The notes below the pieces were generated by a model, which had not been told where the DNA came from, did no database searches, and saw only the letters and a program-made list of their open reading frames with translations. A stretch of DNA of 60,000 nt from Adiantum capillus-veneris (taxonomy: Eukaryota; Streptophyta; Polypodiopsida; Polypodiales; Pteridaceae): positions 56,245,268 to 56,305,267 of the forward strand of contig CM043944.1 of assembly GCA_014529385.2 (NCBI GenBank). Direction: 5' to 3'. The position numbers and the translations under genes are program-made. This document shows positions 24,307 to 37,584 of this stretch, one piece after another. Within the stretch, counting starts at the first letter, position 1. Each line of letters opens with the position of its first letter.

Positions 24307-24560
24307 TTTGCTAGATAGAAGTTGGAAAAGCAACTCATGGAGCTAGCAAATGTGAGGTTTTGTAGTTTAATTACTAGATGCAACTAGCAAAGTGAAGGCT
24401 CTTATGAATTTGTTATATAGTAGTATATTGTTTGCTAGATGGAAGTAGCAATATCATAGGAGCTATGCAATTGCTAGATACTAACGTTGTGTAGTTGCTA
24501 CTTGGAAGTAGCAATTCGAAATTCCAATATAGTTACTATATAGCAATTTTGGTTTTCCAT
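24307..24560. repeat. CTAGCAA-rich inverted-repeat block 3
   Basis: It includes TTGCTAC-ttggaa-GTAGCAA (perfect 7-bp stem, 6-nt loop), TTGCTA-gatggaag-TAGCAA and several decayed relatives. The base next to the stem changes on both sides (G/C to C/G), so pairing is kept. Confidence 0.75.
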
Positions 24561-24876
24561 ATTTAATATACATTCCTAACAAAACCTAAGCATGTAGCAA
24601 TATACCCCTTACGACTACGACCAGGGCAATTAATATCTTTGATATCTTCATAGATTTTCTAAGTTAAAAAAATTGAAAGTATTTTTTCTTTAAAAAAATA
24701 GAAAGACTCTCAAGAGGAGCGTCGAATTTTAAACTCGTAGCTTTGTAGCATTACTGTGCTAAAAGTCTACTAAAAAAGAGGCTAGGCTTGGAGTTTAATA
24801 CTTGCAGCTTTCTAGCTCTTCTGCACAGACAAATTAATGTCAGTGATGAAAGCCTTGGGGAGGTGTATGCTACAAT

Positions 24877-24886
24877 GTGCAATCGT

Positions 24887-24980
<94 letters not shown>

Positions 24981-25041
24981 GTTCCTCAAAAAACCATTAT
25001 GATAGCTTATCTTGCACTCTTAATCTGATACGTGCAATCGT

Positions 25042-25114
<73 letters not shown>

Positions 25115-25178
25115 TTCCTCTAGTAAAATCCATTCTTTTATCTTATATTTCACTCTTAATTTGATATGCCCTCCCAAA
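24877..25178 (+). repeat. Tandem duplication (155-bp period) with CT tracts inside
   Basis: The unit starts GTGCAATCGTAGAT at 24877 and again at 25032. Each has a CT tract (24891-24977, 25046-25111), then 'c.tgttcctc' and 'cactcttaatytgata'. The microsatellite was copied with its flanks. Confidence 0.92.
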
Positions 25179-25700
25179 CCTTATTGTAGGCTCTTCATCC
25201 CCCCCTCCCCCCGGAAAAACACACACACACACACACACATTGACTTAAAATGCTCAGGGATGCAAATTTTGTGCATCTCTTCTCATTTATCTTCACTACA
25301 AATTGTTGTAACATGAATTTGGCTCTCGCTCCTCCATTCTTGTCTTTTAGAGGTTTTAGTTGCTTATCAAGTGATTAGTAGTGTGTGGCCTCTATAGTGA
25401 GTGTGGTTTGTTATTATTCACTTGTAGGCAATGTGAGTCCATAGTTGCAATGACAAAAGATATTTCCCTTCTAGGATCCTCGAAACGAAGGCCAAGGGCC
25501 TTGAGACATAGCGTTTGGTGTTGAGAAGGGGTGAAAGGGCAAGGAGCTCAAGTAGCATAATCGACGGTTGTTAAAGACAACATTGTGTCATTGTATTATT
25601 CATGTTTTACTTAAACTTGTGCATGGGGTTGTTCATCCCTTTTTCGCTTCCACAGTCCCTAGAAGGTGGTACTAATGAATAAAGGAGGGGGCGCGGGGGG

Positions 25701-25736
<36 letters not shown>

Positions 25737-26013
25737 GGAGGGTCACTTCAGCATTTCCTTTCGCTTGGTCCTTACCTCTCTCCATAATAGGGTTGCCCAT
25801 TTCTCATTGAAGGGTTCGTATTCTAGTTGTTCTTCTTGTGGTTGTGTAGTTTCCTTGTAAGAGGAGGATTGCTTTCTTGGCTTTCTCAGTGTTTAGTATA
25901 CTGCGAGCATCATGTTCTACTTATATATCTGACTCCATTGTCTCACTACCTTCAAGAAGGGAAGTAGACTCCCTCAAAAAGGTGGTAATTTATGAGACAA
26001 TATAAGCGGCAGG
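25179..26013. other. No gene; short CA tract and a poly-G run
   Basis: A CA tract lies near 25220-25239 and a 34-nt G run at 25702-25735. Nothing coding is supported. Confidence 0.5.
25702..25735 (+). repeat. 34-nt G homopolymer
   Basis: Uninterrupted G run, preceded by GGGGGCGCGGGGGGC. It could form G-quadruplexes; the length may be unreliable for sequencing reasons. Confidence 0.9.
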
Positions 26014-26205
26014 AAGGTGCAATTCTTTTTTGTAAAGCTATTGGAGGGTATGTAGTGCAATAGATCCACCATTTGTGCTTAGCCCCATTCCTTCAAACAT
26101 ATGCCCCAAAAGGTGCAATTCTTTTTTGTAAAGCTATTGGAGGGTATGTAGTGCAATAGATCCACCATTTGTGCTTAGCCCCATTCCTTCAAACATATGC
26201 CCCAA
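26014..26205 (+). repeat. Exact 96-bp tandem duplication
   Basis: 26014-26109 and 26110-26205 are identical by eye, from AAGGTGCAATTC to ATGCCCCAA. No coding role is seen. Confidence 0.93.
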
Positions 26206-27060
26206 GACTACTAGACACCATTCTCTCTCGGAAATACATCTATTATGATGTTGTTTTCACAGGATGGCACTCTAGGCATGTATTGTTTTTGAAAAATATA
26301 AGAGACTGTAGAATGATCCTATGCTTATGAGTTGCAATCTTCAATAGAAATGATTTCTTTTAGCATATAGCCAGAATGCAATATCCAAGGCTATCAAAAA
26401 AGAGACCCATCATTTGGATCCAAATATATAAGCTTACATTTATTAAAGCACACTTGTTACTAACCTATCCTCAAAACTATGTTAGAGCAAGAGCTTTAAA
26501 TGAAGCAAGTTGAGGGATTTATTTCTAGGGAACTATGATGCAAAACGGGAGGTAATCTTTGCGGTGGTTTCAAGTGGATGCTTGAGTTTACAAAGAGCAT
26601 AACCTAATGATAGTAGCATGAGCGTGAGCCAAACTTCCATAAAGTATTTTCAATATGAAGATAAAGTCTTCCATAACCGTTAGCATACATAGATCAAAGG
26701 AGAATAGAAGCCCAGAGGAAGGAAATTGCTTCCCTACCTCTCTATATGGATGTGTGGCCATTTAAAAGAAAGGCTCGCTTTATGGGTCCAAAGGAGAGGA
26801 GAGAAGGTCTTGAGGCACCTTGTGATTGATCAAAATGGATATGATGTATTTGATTCCATATTTTCTTCTTTGTACTACAATATTATGGACAATATGGAGG
26901 ATTGTTCCAACTCTAAACAGCATAGAAGCTCTCTACTATATTGACTCCACCCAAGGAAAGCCTTCAAATTGTAGGCCCAGCCTTGATATTTAGACCGTCT
27001 ACATTCCTTGTGCTCCATGACTGCAACAACAAGCACAAAGCGATCTTTGCAACCTCAATC
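26206..27060. other. No supported gene
   Basis: Only short chance frames. Confidence 0.45.
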
Positions 27061-27066
27061 ACATCT

Positions 27067-27253
<187 letters not shown>

Positions 27254-28732
27254 CCTGTTAGACCTTTTCCATGCACGTGTGTCATTAGCTCTTCCGTATT
27301 ATGACATCAAATTCAACATTTTATGACACCAAGAAGAGATCCATTCTCTCTCAAGTCCGTTTATAGGTGGGATGATTTCATATAGAATTCAAGTTCATAA
27401 TCACCCACAAAGGCATTGGACGATTGAAGCACCAACAAATGTGCAATTCAGAGCCATTAGGTCCTTGTGCTCACTACAAACGTCTACCATTGTCCCTCAT
27501 CTTTGTCTTTTGGGACCTACATCGTCCATCATAGAAACCTCGTCATTTTAACTCCCCAGCTTATGGTATTATCATTTCTCAATAAGAGCATCATTTTAAT
27601 GTATAAAGTATTCACCCTTCCCTTTCAATTTTTGATGTTGTTCTACGCCTGCTCCATATCTATGCTCCGCAACCTAACGTCGGCCTATCGACTGTTAGCA
27701 GTAAGCTAACTCGGATACCGTTTTTTGGAGCTCTCATTGTAAAAATATTTATTATTTTGTTGAATCGGGAATATTATAACTCCTATGTTCCAGATAAATA
27801 TTGTAATTGATGAGCTCGGGCTACAAGCTTCCAAATTGTATCCACCTGTCTTTAGTTGGAGCTCCCAGATAATTAGTTTTGAACACCAAAAACCTTGGCT
27901 AAGGTATAAAAGCCAATTTTTGTAAATTTCTCATAAGTTTTGGATAATGAAATACAGTGTGAGCTAACATCGCTCACTTCTCTCCTTCTCGTGCTTCCTA
28001 CTCCATCCCCAATTGTCACATTGCAGTTGTGTCTATTACGCTGCAACCGCAAGTAAGAGCTCACGCATTGACGTAAGAATTTCACGGTATTTTGTAGCTT
28101 TTAGCATCGCCGATCTCATCATAAGTAGGAATTTACACTTCAAAATAAAAAAAAATAAGCATAGGCGGGGTATTGGGGCATCATTGCTAAGCATTTAAAT
28201 GCATTCTGGGTCGAAAACGACTAGGTCAAACATCCACTGCTGTTAATAATCGCGATTTTTGCACTTGACCTAAAGTGAGATTTGAGACCATAAGCATGTG
28301 TGCTTAGGTCTTATAAAAATGTCCTAGAAGTTTCTTTATGTTTGGATGTCATTTGATGTTGTTACGGATGTGATTTCTTTACCGATGAGTGATTGGATTT
28401 TGGTGATTTATGTCATTTGAGTGTAGCCTGAGTTAGATGCGAGTTGTTTGTTGTTTTCCAAGAGATTGACAACCTCTTGTAGCCTCTATGCACTAGTTGA
28501 GTCAGCTTCATCCCATGGATTGACAATTTATTCGTGGTTCTCGCTATGTCTGCAATAAGATAGGAGTGAGGTTAGACACCCGTCCCACACCAACATCGTC
28601 CTTTTCTGTCCTCACACAATCTGTGTCTGCTAGTTGCTGCCGCCCGGGCTTCGCCAACACCTCAAGACAATCTGGTTTTTCTTTTAACATATTCTTTAAA
28701 GCCCATACTTAGTAGAATAAGTTAAAGCCCAT

Positions 28733-28734
<2 letters not shown>
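27254..28734. other. No supported gene
   Basis: No frame with a recognisable product and no repeat of note. Confidence 0.45.

Positions 28735-28789
<55 letters not shown>
28735..28789. repeat. (CT)n microsatellite
   Basis: About 27 CT units. Confidence 0.97.
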
Positions 28790-28791
<2 letters not shown>

Positions 28792-29082
28792 TAACACATA
28801 GTGCAAATGTGCAGCCTGTACAATGCGCACTGTAGTGACTTCCCCACATGGTGCACTTGAGTGCTTGGAACACGTGAGTCATAGGCCCGCACACAGGTGT
28901 AGATCTTGTTGGCATGGCCTCCCATGGGCTACATCTCCCAAAACTCGTGCATCATGTAAACATGGAAGGCGACAGTGTTTGGCTCTTCCTTTGAGTTGCC
29001 AGGAGGTGGAGCACTGAAGAGGTACAACAACGAGGAGTGTTTGAGGGAGTCAATAGCAGTTATATGAGAGGTTGGAGCTATA

Positions 29083-29219
<137 letters not shown>

Positions 29220-29423
29220 AGGGAAGGGGGGGGAGTATGTTTGTGCATGCTTGATTTAGGAGGGTACCAACAGAAGCGAGGATATGCAATTTATGTCATA
29301 TAGAGCCAGAGCCGCTAGAGTTACATTAGATTGTCATTGTCTAGCATACTATGAGATATGAGGGACCTTTCACTGTCTATTTAGAGAGGGCTTTGGACCG
29401 TAGGCTAGAGTCATGAGATATCA

Positions 29424-29541
<118 letters not shown>

Positions 29542-29726
29542 ATCTATCTATCTCTCACATTCACTCGTAGCCTAGCTGATGTCACCCCACAGAGTTTTAA
29601 CCAAAAAGCCAACTTCTTGAAAAAGGCTAGGTTTTCCTTGTGGAGAAAAGTTTTACCCTCTCTGTAGCTCATGGTGATCATGCATAGAAAGGAAAGGGCA
29701 CTAGCTTCCTCTTGTTCTCCTCGCCT

Positions 29727-30200
29727 TGTGTTGGAGTTCAACTTATCCATTTTTTAACCCGTGGGTCAAAGTTCAAGGAACATGCATCTTGTAGGGAAGC
29801 AATCATTCATATCTAAAACACTATGCATGAGTGCACCAATCCATTGTTGTTGGTCAGGTCATGGATAGGATGTGTTCACCAGCTCTTTATCTTGGAGTAT
29901 TGGACGTGATGTTCACGAATGGGGATTCTCAGTGGTCTGCAATTCAATTTTCTAAAGGCAACGAATTCTTTTAAGGTAAAAACTTGAGAATTGCAAAATC
30001 AGGGTATACCCAATAGTCGATTTCTATGTTCATGGTAGCTTCTTCATCGACTTCGTCTCACTATTTCTGTACACAATGAGTTGCAAAGAGGGTGTTAGAG
30101 GTATGACATCTCAAGTAAATTGCCAGATATAAACCCGTTATTTATTTTGGCTTTTAGGGATTTATTTTACTTATTTGTGGGTAGGGAATCAAAGTCTGAA
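29727..30200 (+). mobile_element. Second, decayed copy of the TRIM-like element
   Basis: 29727-30092 aligns with the TRIM interior 21813-22228 (shared 'cattgttgttggtcag', 'cacgaatggggatt', 'ggtagcttcttcatcgactt'). It is followed at 30093 by an LTR start TGTTAGAGG and 'catctcaagt', with 'ggcttttagg.atttattttacttattt'. The left LTR and PBS are not found. It is more diverged than the first copy's LTR pair. Confidence 0.8.
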
Positions 30201-30989
30201 GTCGTGGCATAGGTAGCCCAAGGTTTTGCACCCAAGCATATCATTCCTCACTTGCAACCACACATCAATGCTAAATTGTGTCCACAAATTTCTATGGCAT
30301 GACCAACCAAGCAAGACTAGTTTTTTCTAGTTGGGTTTCTCTATCTTTGGAAGTTATTGTGACACGTCCGACAAAAAAAAACCCAGCTTAGAACCTTAGA
30401 AGGTAGAGCTAGTATTCGAAAAAAACGTTTTTCCAAAACATTGGCAAACCTACAAATGGGAAACAATAGCGGTAAGTTGACTAAATTTGAAGGTTTTCTC
30501 ACCTTCAAATTCAAATTTAGAGGTCAATCTCAAAATTTATAGGGGGATTACACTAATCCTAGGCCATGGAACTTCAACCTACAGCGTAGGAGGACATTGG
30601 CAGGACAAGTTCAACTTCAACTCAGAGCTTGCAAATTTGCGATAGTGGTTGGACACACTTATCAAGAAGTGTGAAACCTGTAGAGCTTAACGTTGGAGCA
30701 TTGTGGCGGGATTGAAGATTGAGCAGTGTGGCGGACTGCAAAGAAAGGACCTACGCTTTGATCTCCTGACTCCCATGACGCAGGTCAGCAAGCCGCAAGT
30801 TATGAGGTGTTTTCGATTCTGCATCATTACCATCTTTGGCAAGGTTGACGTTACTGCTACTGTGTGAGCACCCTTCTCTCCTAGCTTTGCCTTTGTTTTC
30901 CCTTAGGAAATCACATGTAGTTGTCGATGTGGAGCGCGTGTATTGTAGCATATGCTCACCATGCTAGTGCAAGGAAGCTTTGGGATGTT
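30201..30989. other. No supported gene
   Basis: No recognisable frame except the possible tail of the P450 remnant entering from 30990 on the minus strand. Confidence 0.4.
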
Positions 30990-31510
30990 TTAATCCACTG
31001 TGACAGCCTGCATCACAATCATGGATGTCATCATCTTGCGGGCAGCATGCATTGTCATGTCCACAGAGATAATGGGAGCAAAGAGCGCCATTACGATGCT
31101 CTCGACCTCATCCATGGTGATGAAGCCCTCGCTTTCTTTGTTGAGCAGGGCATGGAGAAGGTCATCTTTGGGCATCATGGCTTGCTTGCGCTTGGCAATT
31201 ATGCTAGTCGCAACGGCATCCATCGAATGTTGGAGATAACGCATGTGCCGCTTTGTAAGTATTTCAAGCCATGAGAGCCAGGAAATGAAGTCACTGCTGA
31301 TGAACGGGAAAGCCACTTGCTCCATGTCCTTGACAAGCTGCGACAGAACCTGAACATCTTTGTCGAGTTCGATGTCCCTAGGAGTAGACAAGGCAGCTCA
31401 TGATGTTGGTGGACATTTTAGCAATGCAGGAGCTGATGTTAAAGGGGTGGTGCTGCTGCGGGAGAGGACGGCCATCTTGTGCAAGAGATAACGCCAAGCT
31501 CTGGTGCTGA
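30990..31510 (-). pseudogene. Cytochrome P450 internal fragment
   Basis: A minus-strand frame of 133 codons (30990-31391), with a further piece upstream in another frame to about 31510, resembles the middle of a plant CYP71-clan monooxygenase (ER-anchored haem enzymes). Visible are the F-G region (DFISWLSWLEILTKRHM...IIAKRKQ) and the segment DDLLHALLNKESEGFITMDEVESI leading into the I helix. The AG-D-T oxygen-binding motif expected there is not intact. The haem-binding F--G-R-C-G and ExxR segments and the N-terminal anchor are absent, so this is a gene scrap. Substrate and subfamily cannot be given. Confidence 0.6.
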
Positions 31511-31746
31511 TTGATGATGGAATCATTCTAGTAAAACAAGTCCCATGCATTTCTTTACTTTGAAGGTTGATTTGTGTTGCAGTTAAACGATGGTTTCGAG
31601 TTTGGTTGACATTATTATATTTGAGTTCTGAGAAATCCCTTTTGGTTAACTACCACAGAGTCAACTTTTAGTCTCTGTTAAATGAGAGTTTACTCAATTG
31701 TGATCTCAGGTTGCCTCAAACATAATGAACAATCACTAAATTGTGC

Positions 31747-31989
31747 AGGTAACGAAGTCAATTAGAGATCTATGTTTGAAGTCACCTTCAGAAGTGAACC
31801 CAGACGCACTTCCGGATAATTTTATAATGACTCAGCCTCTGACACGACCTGTATTGTCAGCTGAACCGACAATAAATGTTTGGAGGCTTCATCCACATGA
31901 CAAGTTTTACATCTTTGCTTCTGATGGGCTATGGGATCTTTTGAGCAATGATGCTACTTGTGAGATTGTGGAGAAATATCCAAGATCGG
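31747..31989 (+). pseudogene. Single exon of a PP2C protein phosphatase (clade D-like)
   Basis: The frame 31743-32057 encodes a PP2C segment: TKSIRDLCLK, RPVLSAEPTINV, then IFASDGLWDLLSND and EIVEKYPRS. FASDGLWD is the PP2C motif with a metal-binding Asp. PP2Cs are Mg/Mn-dependent Ser/Thr phosphatases, and the plant clade-D members share this exon layout. A good 3' splice site (TTGTGCAG) precedes it and a GTAGGC donor-like site follows at about 31989, after which homology ends. I found no other PP2C exon in the window, so it is either a stray exon or one exon of a gene with very long introns. The P450 scrap on the opposite strand just upstream favours a stray fragment. Confidence 0.7.
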
Positions 31990-32026
31990 TAGGCTATGTG
32001 TCACTTTTTTCTGTAAATAAAGAGGG

Positions 32027-32648
32027 AAAGATGGAAACGATACGTAGGAGCTTTTAATTTCTTGCGCATATAAGTATGTATTTTCATAAATTCGAAGGGC
32101 CCTGGCATAGCTTGGTTTATAATCATATATAATAATAGCTTTTTCATGGTGATTCATGGGTCTCTCTATGCAACGAATTGTCTTTACAAATCATATGATG
32201 ACATTCACTTCGAATGCAAAAGCCATGAAAGTAAGGCATTGATTGAGTTTGACAGCAAATCGTGTGATTGAGTCTGAGGGTGTACACAATGAAATATGAG
32301 GCTTACCTTCGACATAATTTAACTACATTATATATAGGAAGATGTAACCATGAGGAGATGCCTCTTCCTTATGAAACTAATCCTCAATTACATTAGATCA
32401 GACAAGGCCTGTAAAGTTCTACAACCCAATGCAACAACACAACAAGAGTGAAGGCAATTAGAGCAAGATGGAAAGATGGAAACGATACGCATGAGCTTTT
32501 AATTTCTTGCGCATATAAGTATATATTTTATAAATTTGAAGGGCCCTGGCACAACTTGGTTTATAATGATATATAGTAATAGCTTTGTCATGGTGATCCA
32601 TGGCTGTTTGTATCCAGCAAACTCTCTTTACAGATCATATGATGGCAG
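32027..32648 (+). repeat. Direct repeat of ~180 bp, period about 441
   Basis: 32027-32206 and 32468-32648 share 'gatggaaacgatacg', 'ttcttgcgcatataagta', 'gaagggccctggca' and 'cttggtttataat'. The copies start within 40 bp of the PP2C exon's 3' edge. Confidence 0.85.
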
Positions 32649-33789
32649 TGGTGGACTTGCTGATGCAAATCCTTATAGAGGGCTCCCTTATTTATACTGT
32701 ACTCTACCCATCCATTACCATTTCATTTCGTCAGTGTCTTAGGTTCCAGCTTGAGGTGCCCTAGGTGGATTTCTTTTCATCATTGTTGTGGGTTCCTTGC
32801 AGTTTCCTAGCTGAAGAAAATAGCCTTGCTGGAATCTCTTTGTTTGGACAGCATGAAAAATGTGTGATTATCATGTAATGAAATTAATTATTTAAGCTAA
32901 AATTTGTGACAATCATTACTATTAAGCACCTTATTTAGTTCTATCAACATTAGTGCCAGATTTATTATGGAGATTATTACGAGGTCATAACAGTTCGTCG
33001 AATCAAATGGCACAAAATATCTCATTGATATGCGGAACATTATTCTTGTATATGTACTAGAAGTGGCAAACGATTGTAAATGCTTCCCGTGACTCCATAA
33101 TCTAGCTTAAGTTAAGGTGACATTTTCATTTGACGTGCTTGTTGTTGCAAATCAAGCATAACTCATGTAGCAATTGTTAAATTCTTAAGTGAATTACAAG
33201 GCTTGATTGTACGTGGTTTGTTTTTAAAGTTCTTATGTAAATAAATAATCATGGATTATCTACGTTGTGTTTATTTGATTGCTTATATATATAGATGCAG
33301 GGTTGTAAGAGTGCAGGGATGAGTGTGAAGTGTTGAGCAAAGAAACATGGTGAAACTTGATTTGAAGTACTCATGTAATTCATTGCTCAAGGATAGACCA
33401 TAACAAATTGTACTGAGGATAAGGGTAACCCCTTGTGGTTTGATCCTGGAGTAGCAGGTGTATCTTGCAGCTTACATGGTGGGTCGATGTATGCGATGGG
33501 GATATTTCTTGTAGATCTATACTATTGCCTATGGCAGTCGTGTTGGGTTGATGTTTACCGTATGAGGACTATTTTGTAAGGTCAAAGGCTTTGCAAGGTG
33601 ATTGTGAACCAGGCACAATACATCTGGCTATAGTTTTTTGCGGGTGTGTAGGGTGTCGGGTTACTTGAGAGTCAAGTCTCTTGCTGTGGATTGTTCCAAG
33701 TCCATATATTTTCACAGGTATAATTAGGTTGAGCTAATTTTGGGAGACACGCTGAGTAGGGCTAGAACTTTTCGTCTTGAAGTTACTAT
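32649..33789. other. No supported gene
   Basis: AT-rich DNA without a recognisable frame. No later PP2C exon is found here. Confidence 0.45.
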
Positions 33790-34050
33790 ATGAATTACTA
33801 TTTTACATATTCGAGTTGCTAGATGTATTACTAGTTTCATACATCTTAAACTAGCAAGTGAGCTTGAACTCTCTTGCTTCATCTAGCAATTATCTTACCA
33901 TATAGCTACTCAACTTACTATATGTTAAGAGGATTGCTACTTGAAGCATCTAGGAGTTGTCTCATGCTTACTAGTTTGCACTTTTGCTAGATGTGTGTAT
34001 TGAAACTAGTAAAATATCTAGCAATTATATATTTTTTGCCATATGGTAAG
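33790..34050. repeat. CTAGCAA-rich inverted-repeat block 4
   Basis: Several TTGCTAG/CTAGCAA and ACTAG pairs, plus CTTACCATATAG and GCCATATGGTAAG in inverse, the same vocabulary as block 1. It ends about 25 bp before the foldback at 34074. Confidence 0.7.
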
Positions 34051-34073
34051 CCGTCCATATGGCTTTTGTGATG

Positions 34074-34185
34074 GAGGCACCACATACCTTAGCTAGGTAC
34101 GATTGTGGGCAGGGGATCACCGGCCCGGTGGGGGGACCGGTGGTCCTCTGCCCCCAATCGTACCTAGCTAGGTATGTTGTGCCTC
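34074..34185. mobile_element. 112-bp foldback MITE-like element
   Basis: Two ~50-bp arms are inverted copies: GAGGCAC ends on both sides, shared AGCTAGGTACGATTG, then GGGCAG and CACCGG, with about five mismatches and one 1-nt indel. They are separated by a ~13-nt GC-rich loop. No frame is present. Both ends share GAGGCAC/GTGCCTC; I see no clear target duplication. Confidence 0.85.
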
Positions 34186-37100
34186 TCAAGCAGAAGCTCA
34201 TGATGTTATGCATTGTATGAAAAACACTGATAAACTAGACTCCGTTTTCCTACATGAGAAATTTTCTAAATCTTTTTGTTCTTGAATATCAAAATGATGC
34301 GCGACGTTCTGTTGCATGTGGACAGCTAGTTTCGACACGCTTTTGCACAATAAAGCTGCTCGAAGCTCTTGAATCCTCTCTCCAAAACTACAACTCGACA
34401 TTTGTTGCTTACCAACTGCGGCCTGATCCGTTCGAACGTCGACGACAAGATCGATTTTCTACAAAATGTTGGGAGTGAAATTAGTTGATGTAATACTACT
34501 GCTTCCCGCAACATGCAGCTATAATGGGGGGAGACTTGACACATGCAGACATCATGAGCTTTGGCTGGCTTGGCAAGTGGATTTCGTGCTCTGGAGTGTG
34601 GGGTCTTTAGATCAATCGGGGAGTAGACGATGGGAGCGATGTTGAAAAAGAAAGAAGGTGCCCACATTGCTTGAGCAAGCAACGACGAGCAATGTGATAG
34701 GTGAGCAGCACAAATGAGGCATGCAACTCACAAGTAAAATATGAATTTGTTGATGCGCTCTAATATTAGGCCATCACAACTATCACAGCACTGGACTATC
34801 ACCACTATCACAACAATGTTTACTTTAGAATGATGCACAACAACTATCACAACAGTGGACTACTTCAGAATCTTCATGAAAGAACGAGTTCTCGACTACT
34901 TCAAAATCTTCATGAAAGAACGAGTTCTTGATGGTCTTCCTGTATGGAATGTGATTCCCTCATGAATGTGCAAGTAGTTCTTGATTGCCTTCTTCGTGGC
35001 TCCTATGGGTGGCTCTATTTTTTGCTATGATCACTGCTATTTTTGTGGCTGCTATACAGGTGGCTCTTTTTTCAACCTTGCAAGTCAAGATGCATCATAT
35101 GGCGTGTGTCTTACAAGCTTGTTGTGGCAAGGAAGTTGTGTGCTATCCCCATTGATGTGAAAGGAACATTATGCAAGACATTGGAACATTCTGTAGAGTT
35201 TTCCATACCCTTGTGTGACGTTAGAATTTGGTTTTGATCCATATGCTTAGGGAAGGCAAAGTGGTAGAGTAGGAAAGTTTGCAACGTCTTGGAAAGTTTT
35301 CTATACTGGATTGGTTGCTCCATGTTTTTGGTTAAAGGACTCTACAAGGACACATTGATTGTGGCTCTAAAATCATGATGTTACACACACACAACCAATT
35401 TAAAGAATTCATATTTTCCACATGATCATTGGCCCATTACAAAGGGGATACCCATCACAGAAGAGAATTTGGGTGCTCTTTTACAAACTTTCATCCACTA
35501 ATACTACACTCAAAGTAAAAACCTTTAAATATTTCTACTCTGATTGAAATGGATGGTGGAATCAAAACAAGATGCAAGATAGGGAGGCATAGAATTTCTA
35601 AGGATGTTCGAAAAAAGTTGGAGGTAGTTGAGACTTTGGCATCTAATTTTATAAGTGGTTCACTTTCCTAGAGAGCATGTGGTATTTTGTGTCCTTAATG
35701 AGAGATGCTATGGGGTACACATTAAACGAAAGAAATTTCTTCGTCTCTTAGAAGAGGGAAACAATGCTTAAGTCTTTTTTTGCATGTAACCATGTGTATT
35801 ATATTAATGTGCACATGGTTGGATTTTAACCCAAATGAAACATGACTCCGCTAGCCTACCTTGTCCCCCAATATACTCTATTCATTTTTGGAAAACCATG
35901 TAGGATGAATGCAGCATTATGATGATTACACACACTACCCACCTTCACATTTGTATTCAAATTGATTACATTGTCATGAAGTTGAGTCGTGTGCTATGTT
36001 TTTTCAATGGAAATAATGTTTAGGTGTCGGCTTGAAAATGTGATGCTACAAAAGTTTTGGACACTCAAGAGACTTAAATTGAGTTGCAAGATGTGGGATA
36101 CAGTCATTGCAACATATCGGGATAGTAGTTTACACCAAAATGATGACAAAAAGCTCGCAAAAAGTGAAAAAAATACAAAAGCACGAAATTAGAAGCTCGC
36201 AAATATAATCTAATCCAATTCCACCAAAACACATGTTTTTTGTCACTGCAAAAGTCTTCAATGGCCCCCTCTTTTGTTGAATTTGCATAATCCTCCAAGA
36301 GCGAGCCCCTTTTTGTATGAGAGCATGACCTAATAGATTCCTAAAGGTTTGAAAACATGCATGGATGTGAATTATTCACAAATATGATTTATGGATATAA
36401 TGAGAAAAAAGAGGTTAATGTATAAATAATTCATACAATGTAAAATAGTGTCAGTTGTATATAAATATAAAATGGAGAAAAGATATATATGAAAATACAG
36501 GAAATCAAATGAGATGGCCCTCATTTTGTCTTATTAATGAAAAACTATTTACAAGAAGTAAGGAAAAATACATGTAGAAAAATGGTAATTTAGAAAAAGG
36601 AAATGACTGGGTGAAAGATATTTTTGTGATTTTTTCTCGGAGTGGGTTCACACCAAGATTTAGAGAGGCTTGCATGAAACTATTTATTTATATAATAAAG
36701 AGTATGCACACTAATAAGAAAAAATATGGTAATGGTGAGTATCATATACTTAGGCAAATAATGCATACCTAGGTAGAAATATTTAAATAAATACCAAATT
36801 AATTATAATAAACAAACCCTATATTTAGACTCTATATCCAATGAAATACATAAATGGCCATAACATATTCTTCTCTTTTTTTTTACTTAACTAACCCGGT
36901 GACTAGCTAGCTGAGGGTTTTAAGGAGATATGGGAAAAGTCCCCTAACTGACACGTGCCTATGTACAATGAAAAGATGAAGATAGCCATAGTGTTTAAGT
37001 GATTATAATAGGGTGAGATAGGTCATTATGGAAATTTAGGATAGCCAAAAAATGGCTATCACTATCATAAGAGCCATGAGCATCCATGATGTCATCAGCA

Positions 37101-37584
37101 ACCAATATTTTTTGTGGGGCTATTGGGTGCAAAAGAAACTTAAGCAATGACGCACAGAGTGCAACCCTGCTAAGACAACAAAACTTTCTAGAACCAGGTC
37201 AAGGAGCAATATATGAAAATCCATGGTTAGATGTTGGCATCGATAGACTCAAGGACTAACAATAGTAGAACAATGGAAAACGCTAGAGAAACTCATATAT
37301 CATCAGCCATTTTCCAAGTTGAGGACCTTATGACCCTAGGGCCATAGGGTTGCTCGTTATAGTAGAGGGCACCTAAGCCCGCAAGCGCACCTACATGGGC
37401 AAATTGGTTTCCCTATGGCCCTAAGAGCATAGGATTTCTCCCTAGAGGTGTAAGATCCCCAATTTTTGGGTCTCTTCTAAAAAGAAAAAAGTAGCTTTCC
37501 ATATCTATTTTGCCAAATTTTGATTTAAGATGCTTGATTGACAGTATTGGTAGGTTCTAAAGTAAAAAGTAAGACCATTTCCAT
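34186..37584. other. Gene-free AT-rich region
   Basis: Only short chance frames, the longest about 118 codons (34326-34682, minus) with no domain. I see no RNA gene and no repeat of note. Confidence 0.45.
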
